Positions 1 to 10,181 of a DNA stretch of 64,000 nucleotides are shown here, in pieces. The translations under genes were made by a program, and so were the position numbers. Source of the stretch: Flammulina velutipes (Eukaryota > Basidiomycota > Agaricomycetes > Agaricales > Physalacriaceae); assembly GCA_011800155.1 (NCBI GenBank), contig CM022375.1:2604001-2668000 (forward strand), in the 5' to 3' direction. The stretch's first letter is position 1. The number at the start of each line of letters is the position of its first letter. The notes beneath the pieces were generated by a model. That model had not been told where the DNA came from and did not search any database. It saw only the letters and a program-made list of their open reading frames with translations.

Positions 1-847
1 GTGTCCGCCATTCTTTCGTTGTCGTACGTCGTTCTTTTTGATGTGGCAATTTTCTGACCCTAACCTTAGATGTAGTCTTCAGTCATTGACTGACACTCTC
101 GCATTCAATTTCACGCATCTCTTCATCACCCACGTTCACGCTTCATGATCGCGTCCATGTTTCCTCTACCAAACAATCTAGTTCGGGAAGCGGGGACAGA
201 TAAACAGCAGAATTTGGATGACATCGAGCGAGTCGGCGCAAAGTTGTAGGCTGTCTGTGATGGACCAACTATCGCTACATTTTGTACCTCCTTTCTTAGT
301 TCGACACCTCTGTGTTTTTGGTCTGTTCTGGTAGATTTCTTACCTTAATTACATGCTTTCAAATTTGCTCTCCTTCTCAAATCATTGTCGGCGAGAAAAT
401 GACAATGCAGGCTACAGCGGCCACGTATCATCTTCAAGCATGGCGTATCCTCAGTCCTGGGACATAACTTGAAAGGAAATTGATTGGTCGATCATTTGTG
501 ATTTCAAGATTGCCACGTTTGGAAGAAGTGGCGCGCGAAAATCAGAACGAGAAGTAATAGAACTTCGTCGACTCGTGAAATGCAATGTCTGCACCTACGA
601 CTGGGGTCATTCCTGATAAGTCTGGATTAGGTAGGACCTCCTTTTTGCAGTGATCAATGTCGCTGGCGCATCTCCATTTTCCGTTATGGTGGTGGTGGTG
701 GGCTCCGCGCAAACCACATCTCTCAGTGCCTGGATTTTTGATTTTCTCAACTGCCCAAGCAAAGACGTCCCATGTATCAAATAGTTGTCCAAACCCATAC
801 AGCTTCTGGTCCATAGCTACCTCCTCCAACGTGAGATCCAGTGCTCT
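1..847. repeat. 3' flank of F-box gene with a dispersed repeat
   Basis: No supportable gene is seen here. Bases 1-165 resemble stretches near 57150-57400 and 63835-64000. The shared landmarks are TTTTCTGACCCTAACC, a run near CACTCTCGCAT, and a segment close to CACGCTTCATGA. In the first two cases the repeat lies downstream of an F-box-like gene, so it looks like flanking DNA duplicated together with that gene family. Confidence 0.5.
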
Positions 848-2146
848 CTACAATGACTTCTGGTATGTCCAGAAAATCTTTCCCCCCGCTCCCCCTTCAA
901 AGAACTTCTCCATCATCAGAGGGAAAATCTGCGCCACTTGCTCACGAGCATATTCGTCTTCCTGTCCCACTTCAACCCCCGCCGTGCTGTTGATATCGAC
1001 GTTCACGTCAAATCTCCGTAAATCCAAAGACACCAGCGCCCTATCCAATTCCGCATTTTTGTCCGATATTATCCGATCCGGGCCACCAAGGCGAATGCGC
1101 ATCGTGACGCGCTTCAGCGTAGCACAGGAACTTTTAAGGTTGTCGTAGAGAATATCGGGGCGCATGTAATGTTTTACTTCCCTTACATCGACAAAGAACT
1201 TGTAATGCTGGACGCCGGCGGGAAGGGTGAGTCGAAAAGGTGCAAATGAGCAATCTGGAACAGTTGCAGTCAGATACTGAAGCCTGCAATTGGATGAAGA
1301 ATCATCGCACGGCTGACCTTCGAATCCATCTACATCTGTGCGCAGTTCAAACTCGATTAACGACGAGCTGTACTTCTTGAGCAGCGCACCAACGCGCACA
1401 TCCAGAAAAGAGTCCGTGCTATCCGATAAACTGATATGCCGAAGATCCCGGAATGGAGATTTGGGGCTACAGACGAAATCGAAAAACCAGAGATGCTCGG
1501 CGCGGGTAATATCGAGGGATAGATGGGATATGTTCGGGAGGGGGTCCGAGTCGGGAAATTTGTATGCCTCCCACTGCGGCAATGGAACACATTCCTCGAG
1601 AATGCAGTGTTCGTGGTTCGAACATGGATCCCAGTCGCAATCTTCATACTCAGTGGGCCATATGCCCTCAGCAGCATAGTAGAAATCGACAAGACAAAAG
1701 TCAGACAGGGTAAGGGAGGTGAGGCGAGGGATTGAATGGAGAAGGTCCATCAGCGTGGAGAATTCCAGATCGCCGTATGGCAAGGTGAGTTTTGCGAGGT
1801 TGGTATGGGTGGCTAGCGTTCTCAGTTCGTCGTTATACCGCGGTACGTAGTAAGTCAGGTCTTCCACATTGATTGCATCGAGGATGACCATCGTGGCTCC
1901 GGAATCATCAGCATTCACAGTGAGTTTGCGGATTAGCGTAAAAGGGTGTGTGGTGTTGTCTTTGAGGGCGAGAAGACGCGGCAATCCGGTCCTGGAGACG
2001 TGCACATCGTTGAAGCGATGCGAGCGAATAAACGGGAGCGCGTCTTTCCAAACCTGCCCGAGTGCCGAAAGAGAAGGCTCAGGATCCCCACCGTGCCATA
2101 TTTCGTCGACAATGAGCGCCTTTATTTCTGGAGGGATATGAGTCAT
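848..2146 (-). CDS. F-box-like/leucine-rich protein, copy 1
   Basis: An uninterrupted 432-codon frame starts at 2146. The N-terminus (IPPEIKALIVDEIW...LSALGQVWKDALPFI, residues 4-40) has the spacing of the short F-box-like motif found at the start of large agaricomycete families. The rest is leucine-rich, with repeats such as LTSLTLSDF. By family analogy it would be a substrate receptor of an SCF-type ubiquitin ligase, but this is inferred, not shown. A paralog lies at 57732-59026 and shares most blocks (FNDVHV, AEHLWF, SPKSPFRDLRH). This copy has no intron where the paralog has one. Retroelement A is inserted 42 bp before the start codon, so its promoter is probably displaced. Confidence 0.8.
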   Translation of the reverse strand: MTHIPPEIKALIVDEIWHGGDPEPSLSALGQVWKDALPFIRSHRFNDVHVSRTGLPRLLALKDNTTHPFTLIRKLTVNADDSGATMVILDAINVEDLTYYVPRYNDELRTLATHTNLAKLTLPYGDLEFSTLMDLLHSIPRLTSLTLSDFCLVDFYYAAEGIWPTEYEDCDWDPCSNHEHCILEECVPLPQWEAYKFPDSDPLPNISHLSLDITRAEHLWFFDFVCSPKSPFRDLRHISLSDSTDSFLDVRVGALLKKYSSSLIEFELRTDVDGFEGQPCDDSSSNCRLQYLTATVPDCSFAPFRLTLPAGVQHYKFFVDVREVKHYMRPDILYDNLKSSCATLKRVTMRIRLGGPDRIISDKNAELDRALVSLDLRRFDVNVDINSTAGVEVGQEDEYAREQVAQIFPLMMEKFFEGGAGGKIFWTYQKSL

Positions 2147-2188
2147 TCGGCTATGGTGGTGGGATGCAAAAGAATATGATCGGCTGAT

Positions 2189-2356
2189 TGTAAGGGATTC
2201 GCTCCCTTACGGACCGTATTTACGTAATATTACCTTTTAAGTACTAGTTCGACGTTTTACAACGTCGTCTTTTACCCTCATGTCTTTACTGTAGAAACTT
2301 TTCCGAATCTATTGCGATTCAAGTTCTACGGTCTGAACTAAGGGTTACTTTTTACA
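2189..2356 (+). repeat. 5' LTR of element A
   Basis: 168 bp, ends TG...CA, no difference seen from the 3' LTR. It is built of short inverted repeats: GTAAGGGA/TCCCTTAC at its start with a 5-nt loop, CGACGTT/AACGTCG in the middle, and GAATC/GATTC nested in a longer stem. The sequence after the LTR (from 2357) starts with a T run and GAACTAC and does not begin with TGG, so a normal tRNA primer site is not evident. Confidence 0.92.
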
Positions 2357-2428
2357 TTTTTTTGAACTACATCCGAGATACTGAATTTCTACTGTTAAAA
2401 CAACCTGTCTACCGCTGTGATAATTCCC

Positions 2429-5077
2429 ATGGCTCCTCGTACCACCACCGCTGCGAAGAACGCTCGACGTGTTGATAACCCCGTGATTGAATCTGTTATC
2501 AGTGAAACCAACCCCGAGATACCTGTTGATACGAAAGCGAGAGTCGAAGATGTTGTGGACGATGAATATATTGCGGCGGCAGAAGCAGGGGGAAAGCGAC
2601 TTGTCAATGAATTAAAAGCCCTGGTTGACCCCCAACTTTTGGGATCTTCGGCCGAAAAGCCAGATATACCGACTGACTCATCAGCTACCCCTGTTAATCA
2701 ACTTGGCCTAGAACCTATTCGGGTCAAGCCGAATGCGCCACCGATCGCGTTCCCAAAGCCTGGAACCGGAACAAAAGGTACACCAACGGAACGGAATAAT
2801 CTGTCCGAACCGAAACGTGCGCCACCTATCTTGGGCGACAAGTCTGTTCTATCTGGGTCCCCTAAATCTGGTGTTCCTCGCGATTATGGCGCGACGTCGG
2901 GGCCTATCCCGTTAGATGTCCCCGTCAGTGGGACCGCTACTGAATCACCGCTCTTCACCAAATTATCTACTGGCTCATCTGCGGTGAAACGGAATATAGT
3001 AGGTGATATTGGTCAAGCCCTTCCAGAGATATCGAAGGTACCTCTCGGGAAACTGTTGTCGACCCAACCAATAACTCGAGGAGGTACCCCACCGGCGATC
3101 GATGATTCCATGAGCGACGTTAGTCAGTTAGACTCATGGTCTGACCACACCGCGTTAATGGCGAAGGCACGGTCACTACCTGAGTATGACCGTATCGAGG
3201 TGCTAAAATTGGTTGACCAAGTTAAGGCCATGTTAACCGAGACAACGAACCGTAAAGAACCGTTGACAATCGAGTCTACCCTCAATGTGATTGGCGCCGC
3301 AATGGCAAATTTTGACTTGAGATTTCGAAAAGTTTATGGCGTAACGATCGACCAGACACCGGATAATGTCCGCCAGATCTTGAACCCAACGTCAATCCCT
3401 GTCGCACTGAACTCCCCGTTAACTGATAAAGGTAAACAGCCCCTTGGGATGACGAGCGAACAGTCTAAACGATTTAATGAGGTGAAATCTAAGATGGTTT
3501 GCTATCATGAACGTTCCAAGCAGGAAGCAATGCGGCATAGAGTTACCTTTCCTGATCCGGGAATATGGATTGATAATAGTAATATCATTCATGAGTTGAA
3601 TATAACAGCGAACGAGTACATAGCTAGCGAGTACGAAGTGACGCCCGGCAGTGATTACATTGTCCGACTCCGATCGGGATGTCATCACGGCGTCGCACCC
3701 GTTAGATTTAATGAATACAGAGAACCAGACGGACCTCCCAGTGATGATGGATCGGGACGTAGCGGTAATCACAACGAAGACAAGCGCCCCAACGATAATC
3801 GCCACAATTCCCATAGGAATAACCGTGTACACCGAGGTTCCCCTAACGATCCTGATGATGGAGGTGGTGGCGGTGGAAACAATGAGTCTGGCAGTGAATC
3901 CGATGGACGAAAGAGGCGACGATCAGAGAAACAGACTCGTCGTTCTAGACGAGAATCCCGTCGTATGAGTACCCCAAAGGACGATAACGTGCGCCACCAT
4001 AGCCGTAAGAAACAAAACGACGCACTGGTCAATAGGTTACTTGCGGTGTATCGTAATCAGATTCTAGCCGTAGGTGTTATACCGAAGGACGCAAAACCTG
4101 CCAAGATCGATGTAAAAGTTACCAAGTATGGCGGAGATGCTGACTTTCACGTGCTTGAACAGTGGGTCATGGACATAGCGATGTACATGGCAGGAAACCA
4201 CTTGGTAGGCGAATTCCGTGATTTCGAACGTAAAATACACATGAAGAATCATCTTGAAGGCTCAGCCCTTAAATGGCATAAAAATAATGTTTTGAGTATA
4301 AACCGTACGCAGCAAGAATGGTCTTCTGAAAACATCATTGTGGGGTTATTCAAGAGGTTCGTTAGATCCATTACATTACACGATAACTACTACAAGTTTA
4401 AAGAGTTGAAGTGGAAAGATGGTCATAATGTACAGGACTTCTACGATGATATGATGGACATAGCGGACTCGATGGCTGAGCCCCCGGTTCATGAAGTCCT
4501 TCGAGAAAAGTTTATGGATAATCTTCCATCTTCGTACGTTCGGGCTATGTTAACGCATGGGTCAGAACCCGTGGAAGATACATTAGAAGACTTACTCGAT
4601 GATGCAATCGAAGAAGAGCGTTTAGCCTTCACCAAGGACCACTACTTTGAGCACCGGAACACGGGTGGGAAGGCCAACAGGCGCGATAACATACGAGATC
4701 GTAAGGATTATCGTGACGGTAAACCCGCCAACGACACCAGAGATCGGGGTCGGGAGTACCGTGATGACAGACCGATGAACGATGGCCCTGCGATGAACAA
4801 AAATCGCCGCGAATATCCTGCGATGGTTGTAGATAATCGTCGTATTGATAAACCGCGAATAGATGACACTAGAGAGCGAGACCGAAAACCAAGGCTAGAT
4901 GATGCTCGTGAACGAGATCCTAGGCCTCGCGTTAGGGATGCTCGACCACGCGATAAAGAATGTGTATTCAGTTGTTGGGACTGTGGTAAAGCTGGGGTGA
5001 GGCGTGGGCACGATGGGTGTCCTGGGCCTAAACCTGATGCTGGCGCAGTGCATATTCGAGCGGCTAATGACTCAATA
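2429..5077 (+). CDS. gag: Element A gag region (interrupted by Plavaka)
   Basis: First ATG of the frame is at 2429. The N-terminal 500 residues are low-complexity and basic. A Retrotrans_gag-type helical region follows at about 4110-4560 (LKWHKNN, FKRFV, LPSSYVRAML). After it comes an RD/RE-rich stretch and a Cys-His cluster (CWDCGKAG...HDGC, near 4973-5019) with a wider spacing than the standard zinc knuckle. The frame is broken after codon ATA at 5075-5077, where the Plavaka element starts. The reading frame resumes without loss at 18025, so gag and protease were one frame. The open frame runs on by chance into the transposon to a stop at 5144-5146. Confidence 0.85.
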
Positions 5078-5102
5078 CATCAGGAAACGCCCTCCTGCTC
5101 TC
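5078..5102. repeat. Left terminal inverted repeat of Plavaka element
   Basis: 25 bp, CATCAGGAAACGCCCTCCTG followed by CTCTC. It matches the reverse complement of 17998-18022 except for one T/C difference. TA precedes it. Confidence 0.88.
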
Positions 5103-5892
5103 AGTTAACTGTAGACAACCTAGTAAGCCTAAGTCTGCCAGGTTGAGCTAGACCTGAAGTCAAGGTTCAGGACAACTTGAAACCTGTGCTAATCACATGT
5201 AAACTAAGGACAACTGTCATATACTTTAGGTACTCATCGGTATTATACACTAACTTCCCGATACCTAGGTTAAAGATATGTATTGATCTTAACCTTGAAT
5301 CTCTATAAGTCAGCGGGAGGAATGTTATAGGTACAGTCTAGTTCATGTATAAAACCTTTGTTTAACCTCTAGGAATCCTTGAGTTAACCTGATAGATACT
5401 GAAGTACAGAATTCTGACAAACCTTGACTTACAGCAGACCTGTATCAAGCTCTTGACAGACCTGAACTATACCTAGTGCTGCGTCAAGTCTCTTGTTGAT
5501 CTTAACCTTATCCTAAAGAATGCCTTATTCCAACTCATGGATAGTTATTAGATGTCTATGGACAACTAAAAGAGGGCACCAGGACACTCTAAAACTTTCT
5601 ATAGATATACCTACAACATACACAAGATATACTATTGACAACCTCCAAGTCAGCAGTGAGATAGCATAAGGACAACCTATTGATATTCTTAAGTCTCCCA
5701 AAGGAATACATAGAGGACGCCCATGATCAGCTTTCACTAAGCTTAGGAATTCCAAAGAAGTAGTCAAAAGAGTGATTATTCTTAGCACCAAAAAGCAACA
5801 AATACAAAAACGTAGAGACTGATGTATGTATTACGAATTATGCTGAAAAATATAAAAAACGAGTGAAAAGACGACCACATTGCCCACACACA
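5103..5892. other. Left subterminal region of Plavaka element
   Basis: About 0.8 kb without a supportable gene. It is AT-rich, with recurring words of the type CAGGACAACTT, GACCTGA and CTTAACCTT. Recurrent subterminal words of this kind are usual transposase-binding candidates in CMC elements. The cargo gene at 5893-7685 ends at its inner edge. Confidence 0.5.
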
Positions 5893-7685
5893 CTAGACTG
5901 AGGAAGAGGATGCTACACTAGATCCAGAAGCAGCTAGCTTCCGAGCCTTGGCACCTGCCTGCATCTGAGCATAGTCAATATTGTCATCCTCCATCTCATC
6001 TGACGCCTTCTGAAGCAACCACTCCTTGTTTGACTGGCGCCTAGAAAGGTATAAGTACAGTCAAGATATTGAAGACACAGTATAGACGCACACAACGTTC
6101 TGGAAGATAGTAGTGGCCACTTCTTCCCAGTAATCAGGAGCCAATTTCTTGAGCTTGTCAACACGGGCTAGATACTCCAGATATCTTACTATATATTAGA
6201 ACAATGATTAAGAAAGATGTTAAAAGACGCACTTGGAAGACATTCTCTGATTGAAGTCTAGGCGGGTGTGGGTTCCATCCTCCCACTCAGTCAAGACATG
6301 ATATCCCTAAAACGAATGAATAGAGATTCTTCTTAGAGAAACAAAAGACGCACCATGGTGCATAGAAGAGCAATAGTAGGACCTGGAATTTGCTGCAAAC
6401 CGACCATAGAGTGAAATCCTACCAAGTCGCTCTTGCCAGTTTGTTCAAACAAATACCATCGAAGTATCAGAATGAACCACTCGCAGAGGAATTGAGCATT
6501 GGCGTCGAATGTCTTGTCCTAGGCAATAGGTCAGATAGGGAAAAGAAGAAATAAAATACGCACCTTCATGTTGAGCCCCCCAAAGATGAAAGCATGAGTA
6601 GATTTGAGCCAGGCGACAGTGGCCTTGATGGTACTCTTGTCTGTGCCACAAGAGGTGACAATTCCATGAATGACGCCCCGAACATGGAGCATTAGACGAT
6701 ACTTGATATCGCCGTCGCCATAATGAATCTAGAACGGTGTGAACACTTGGAAAGAAAGAAGAGAAAACGAAGACATACGAAGTCTGAAAATATAGGCATG
6801 GAACTGTTTTCGACGCTGTTGTGAAGGATGCGCCCAACAGTCTCCAGCAATGACTCAGATCCAAACTTGGGGTCCTTGGCGACGCTGAGCATAAGATCGT
6901 AATAGTGCTTTTGACGAGCATCGGGAGTGATAAAGGGATTCTGGGTGACAGCGTTACCGCGAGCAACTTGCTTTGCTTTGGCCATGAGTTTAGCTGTGCG
7001 CGGTGTGAAGTGCTGCATCTTTTTCTTGCCTTTGATGTCAGCAGGGTGCATGGTAAGACCCGCCGGAATCTTAGCCTTCTTGGTGGGTGTCCGCATGAGA
7101 GGAACACCAGAGCGCTTGTTAGGACGAGTAGGCGTAGACACAGCTGCAACATCCTGAATGAAAGTCAGTCAAGTAAAGCATTGCTATAACCAACACGCAC
7201 CAAGTCGTCATCGTCAGACGGCATATCCAGGCCAAAAGGATCAGAGGAAGGGGGAAGAACATCGTCGTCATCATCGTCGACGTCCTCCAAGAAACGTCCA
7301 TCAGCGACAACAGAGGGGACCTCAACGCCAAGGTCATCATCGCCATCCTCCTCATCATCTGGCTCAGCAGAAGCGCCAGGTGCAGGACCAGGCGACTTGC
7401 GCACAAGTTCTGAATCGGACACAAGGTCAGATTCATCACTAGTGCTCTGCTTCGCCTTCATAGAGGCGGCGCGGGCGCGAATGACTGCAGAAAATATCAG
7501 CAGAGCTCAGTAAATGGGAGGTAAGTCCTACCGGCGTCCTGTTTGGCCTTCTCCGCCTTCTTCAAGGCTGCGTTGTGAGCAGCGACAGCTTTCTTAACCT
7601 TCGCTGTCAAAGGAGTCGTAGAGCTGGGGTTCGAAGCAGGAGTGCTAGGGATAGCACCCTTTCCAGCAAGCTTCTTGGGAGGCAT
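5893..7685 (-). CDS. Plavaka cargo protein 1, unknown function
   Basis: Eight exons can be phased: 7685-7532, 7484-7201, 7153-6779, 6728-6564, 6518-6354, 6306-6233, 6184-6092, 6040-5893. They give about 485 aa. Six of the seven introns are about 40-60 bp and start GTGCGT, GTATGT or similar. The N-terminus is Lys/Ala-rich (MPPKKLAGKG, residues 1-50), then an acidic Asp/Glu/Ser stretch (about 65-145), then a basic segment with PTKKAK. The C-terminal 250 residues look globular (KYRLMLHVRGVIHG, GGLNMK, WYLFEQTG, PDYWEEV). The charge pattern suggests a nuclear protein. It is tandem with, and 190 bp downstream of, the TET/JBP gene on the same strand. I do not recognise the globular part. Confidence 0.72.
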
Positions 7686-7875
7686 CGATGTCGACGAGAG
7701 TAAAATAAGGAGAGTGAGCGTAAACAAAAAAAAGTGGGGAAAAGGAAGAAAGGATAGAGAATACGTACCGCAAAGCCATGTATTTAAAGGAAATAACACT
7801 AAGGGTTGGAACATGTTTGAAACATGGCATGTAATAAGCCTACGTACAAAGGTGACTGTATCCTAAAAACACGTT

Positions 7876-9457
7876 CTAAAGACACACCGGGAAACACAAA
7901 TCAAGAAGTTCAGTATGGCGTTTTCGTTCCGCAACCTCCTCCTCCTCCTCAAGACCTTTGGTCGCCGCCAGATGGTTCTCCCATGCAAACACTGGCATTC
8001 CGCCACGATGAACCCATTCAAAAAGGCCACCGGAGGAATATGACGTTATGGAGTAACGTGTTTCGCCTGGCTGTAGCTCTGTATTGCCGTGAATGAAACG
8101 CCCACTTGGAAAGTAAATCTCCGCGCCTTGAGGCAATTCAAATGCTACGCCCAAGTCCCAAAATGCGACGTGGCCTCCCTTCTTGTAATCGTACTGACCG
8201 AAGGCCCTTAGGGAGCCCCATCCGAAAGGGAAGTCGCTTTCGTCTGCGTGCGGGATGCAGACTGTCTGCGGACCCAAGTTGACAGTTGTGGCAGAATACG
8301 CCGAACGACGAAAATTCCAGTGTAGGTCAGGATATTGGAAGGTCAGAGCCTCGCGTACGTTCCAGAAAGTTTTGTGCATCCCCGGGTTGAAAGTCTGTAG
8401 AACGACTTTGAAAACTGTCAATAAAAGTACAAGTAAATGGAAAAAGGCGACGTACTATCTGACAGTTTGGCATCTAGTTGGAAATCCTCATTGTCTAGTA
8501 AGGCAGATAGAACGCGGCGATTGTGTGCACTGTTGACAACTCGACTTGGCTCCTAACACTTATAGATTAGTTGGGTTGGGAGCAATCTATAATGAGACGT
8601 ACCCAAGTTCCACCACTATGAATATGACCCTCCCTCAGTACTCCAAACGACCCACGACCACCTGGTAGAAGTATGGCTGCCTCCCCTGCCCTCGCCAACG
8701 CTTCTGTCATGCGTTCTTGTCTTTGAAGACCCTCAGCAGATGCATCCCGCTTGCCAAGTAGCGAAAAGAGACGGCGGTTTTTGTCCAGAAAGGCGTAAGT
8801 CACGTCTCCGGAATGCGAGAAGAACTCGAAGTTGAGCTTCTTCAGGTCAGCAGCACTGAATGTACAGTTTTGGCTGGGTCGTTGGGAACCCCGAAAGCCG
8901 CTCGGTGCAACTGGTAACGATGTGATGTCGAAGTGGGGGAAAATGATAGGCTGAGCGTTCATTAGGTGCTTTAGCCAGATATCTCGCATCCCTCGTGGAC
9001 GAGAGGCTGCTGCTCGTTGTGCTGTTCTCTTCTCCCTCTTCTGGCGTTTTCTTCGATTGAGTTCTGCTGCACTATCATGACGCTTTCGTTTATGCTTTGA
9101 AGACGAAGCAGAAGCAGATGTAGACGCGGGCGGTTGAGGTGGAGATGGGAGGGGATAGCTGGTGGAAAGGAGATTGGTCACTGCAGTGGGGACAACGCGT
9201 GATTGTATTGGCGGAGAATGGACAGGTAAAGGCTTCCGAGTACGGGAGTGAGACGTGCGGGATTTATGGTGATAGGGCGAGTCTGAACGTAGAAGCGTCG
9301 GTGTTTGAAAGGCAGTAGATGGTTTGTCCCCCTCCGTGAGCGGACTGATGGGTTCAGATTCATCGTCTGTAAGGTCGTCTAGCTCTCCTCCAAAGAGCTT
9401 CTCTACCAATGCTACACGCTCCTCCATATCCCAAGAAGTCAAAACATACTGTAACAC
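7876..9457 (-). CDS. TET/JBP-type 2-oxoglutarate/Fe(II) dioxygenase (DNA 5-methylcytosine oxidase family)
   Basis: Three exons, 9457-8603, 8552-8456 and 8414-7876, give about 496 aa; a start at 9427 (MEERV) is also possible. Residues 1-160 are disordered and basic (KHKRKRHDS, RRKRQKREKR), suiting nuclear localisation and DNA binding. The C-terminal 200 residues form the double-stranded beta-helix core. CIPHAD gives the iron ligands HxD (about 373 and 375), FIHGN the second His (about 426) and ETRYSI the 2-oxoglutarate Arg (about 437). A GGLFEW tail typical of fungal TET/JBP proteins follows. Fungal members such as Coprinopsis CcTET oxidise 5mC. Iyer and co-workers reported that fungal TET/JBP genes sit in KDZ transposons; here the carrier is Plavaka-type. 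All ligands are present, so activity is plausible but unproven. Confidence 0.87.
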
Positions 9458-9498
9458 ATTACTATAAAATTCAATGCGTAGAAGAAGGGAAAAACATC

Positions 9499-9700
9499 AC
9501 GAAAAGGTCGTCCGCCAACAACGGCAGCCGTCCTCGACGCGTCAGAGTCCGTGTTTCCAAAGAAAAAAGTAGAATACCACGAAGAGGTCAGCTGCCAATA
9601 ACGGTAGCCGTCCTCAACGCGTCAAAGAGTCCATGAGTCCAAGTAATAGAGTAAAACACCATGAAGAGGTCAGCCGCCAATAACGGTAGCCGTCCTCGAC
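9499..9700. repeat. About 82-bp tandem repeat upstream of the TET/JBP gene
   Basis: Three imperfect copies start near 9499, 9579 and 9661. The core is AGGTCAGC(T/C)GCCAATAACG followed by GTAGCCGTCCTC. They lie just upstream of the minus-strand TET/JBP start, in its likely promoter or leader. The two full copies each end with a related CGTCA(A)GAGTCC segment. Confidence 0.75.
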
Positions 9701-10181
9701 ATGTAGATGCAAAGATAACCATAAAATCAAGAACTGTTTATATTCACCTTTGTTGCCATTCAAAACCCGCCCCACGGACGCGACGCGCCAAACGAACGAA
9801 CGAACAGACAGACAACGCGCAAACTGCGGGTGCAGGACCGGCAGTTTGGACGCGCTGGTTGGATCCAGAGAACAAGCCAACACACACAACGGGTACAAGA
9901 CCAGAAGTGTTCGTGTTGCTACAGTCGAAGCGCAAGGCCACGACACTTGGTATTACGACGAAGTAGAGGTGAGAATGGTGGGAGGAAGCAAAGATGAAAT
10001 CAACAAACAATTATGCCGGCGGCGCACAATCACGTGAGACGTTCAGGAAATTAGTTACTTTGTACAAGGTAAAATCTAAGATACAGGGTATGGTTGTTGC
10101 GCTATCTATTGTAAGTCAAGATAATAAAGTCCAATATGTAGTAAATCTATCAATGTCCGGCGAGCTTCTATATATACATAT
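9701..10181. other. Spacer between TET/JBP promoter and cargo gene 3
   Basis: About 480 bp with no supportable gene. It contains a short (CGAA)n run near 9793-9803. Confidence 0.5.

Noticed and set aside
5078..5146. C-terminal extension of element A gag past 5077
   Set aside because: These codons come from the transposon end and are not part of the original protein.
7158..7442. Plus-strand His/Gln-rich frame
   Set aside because: It is the reverse of the acidic exon of cargo gene 1. Composition follows from Asp/Glu codons read backwards.
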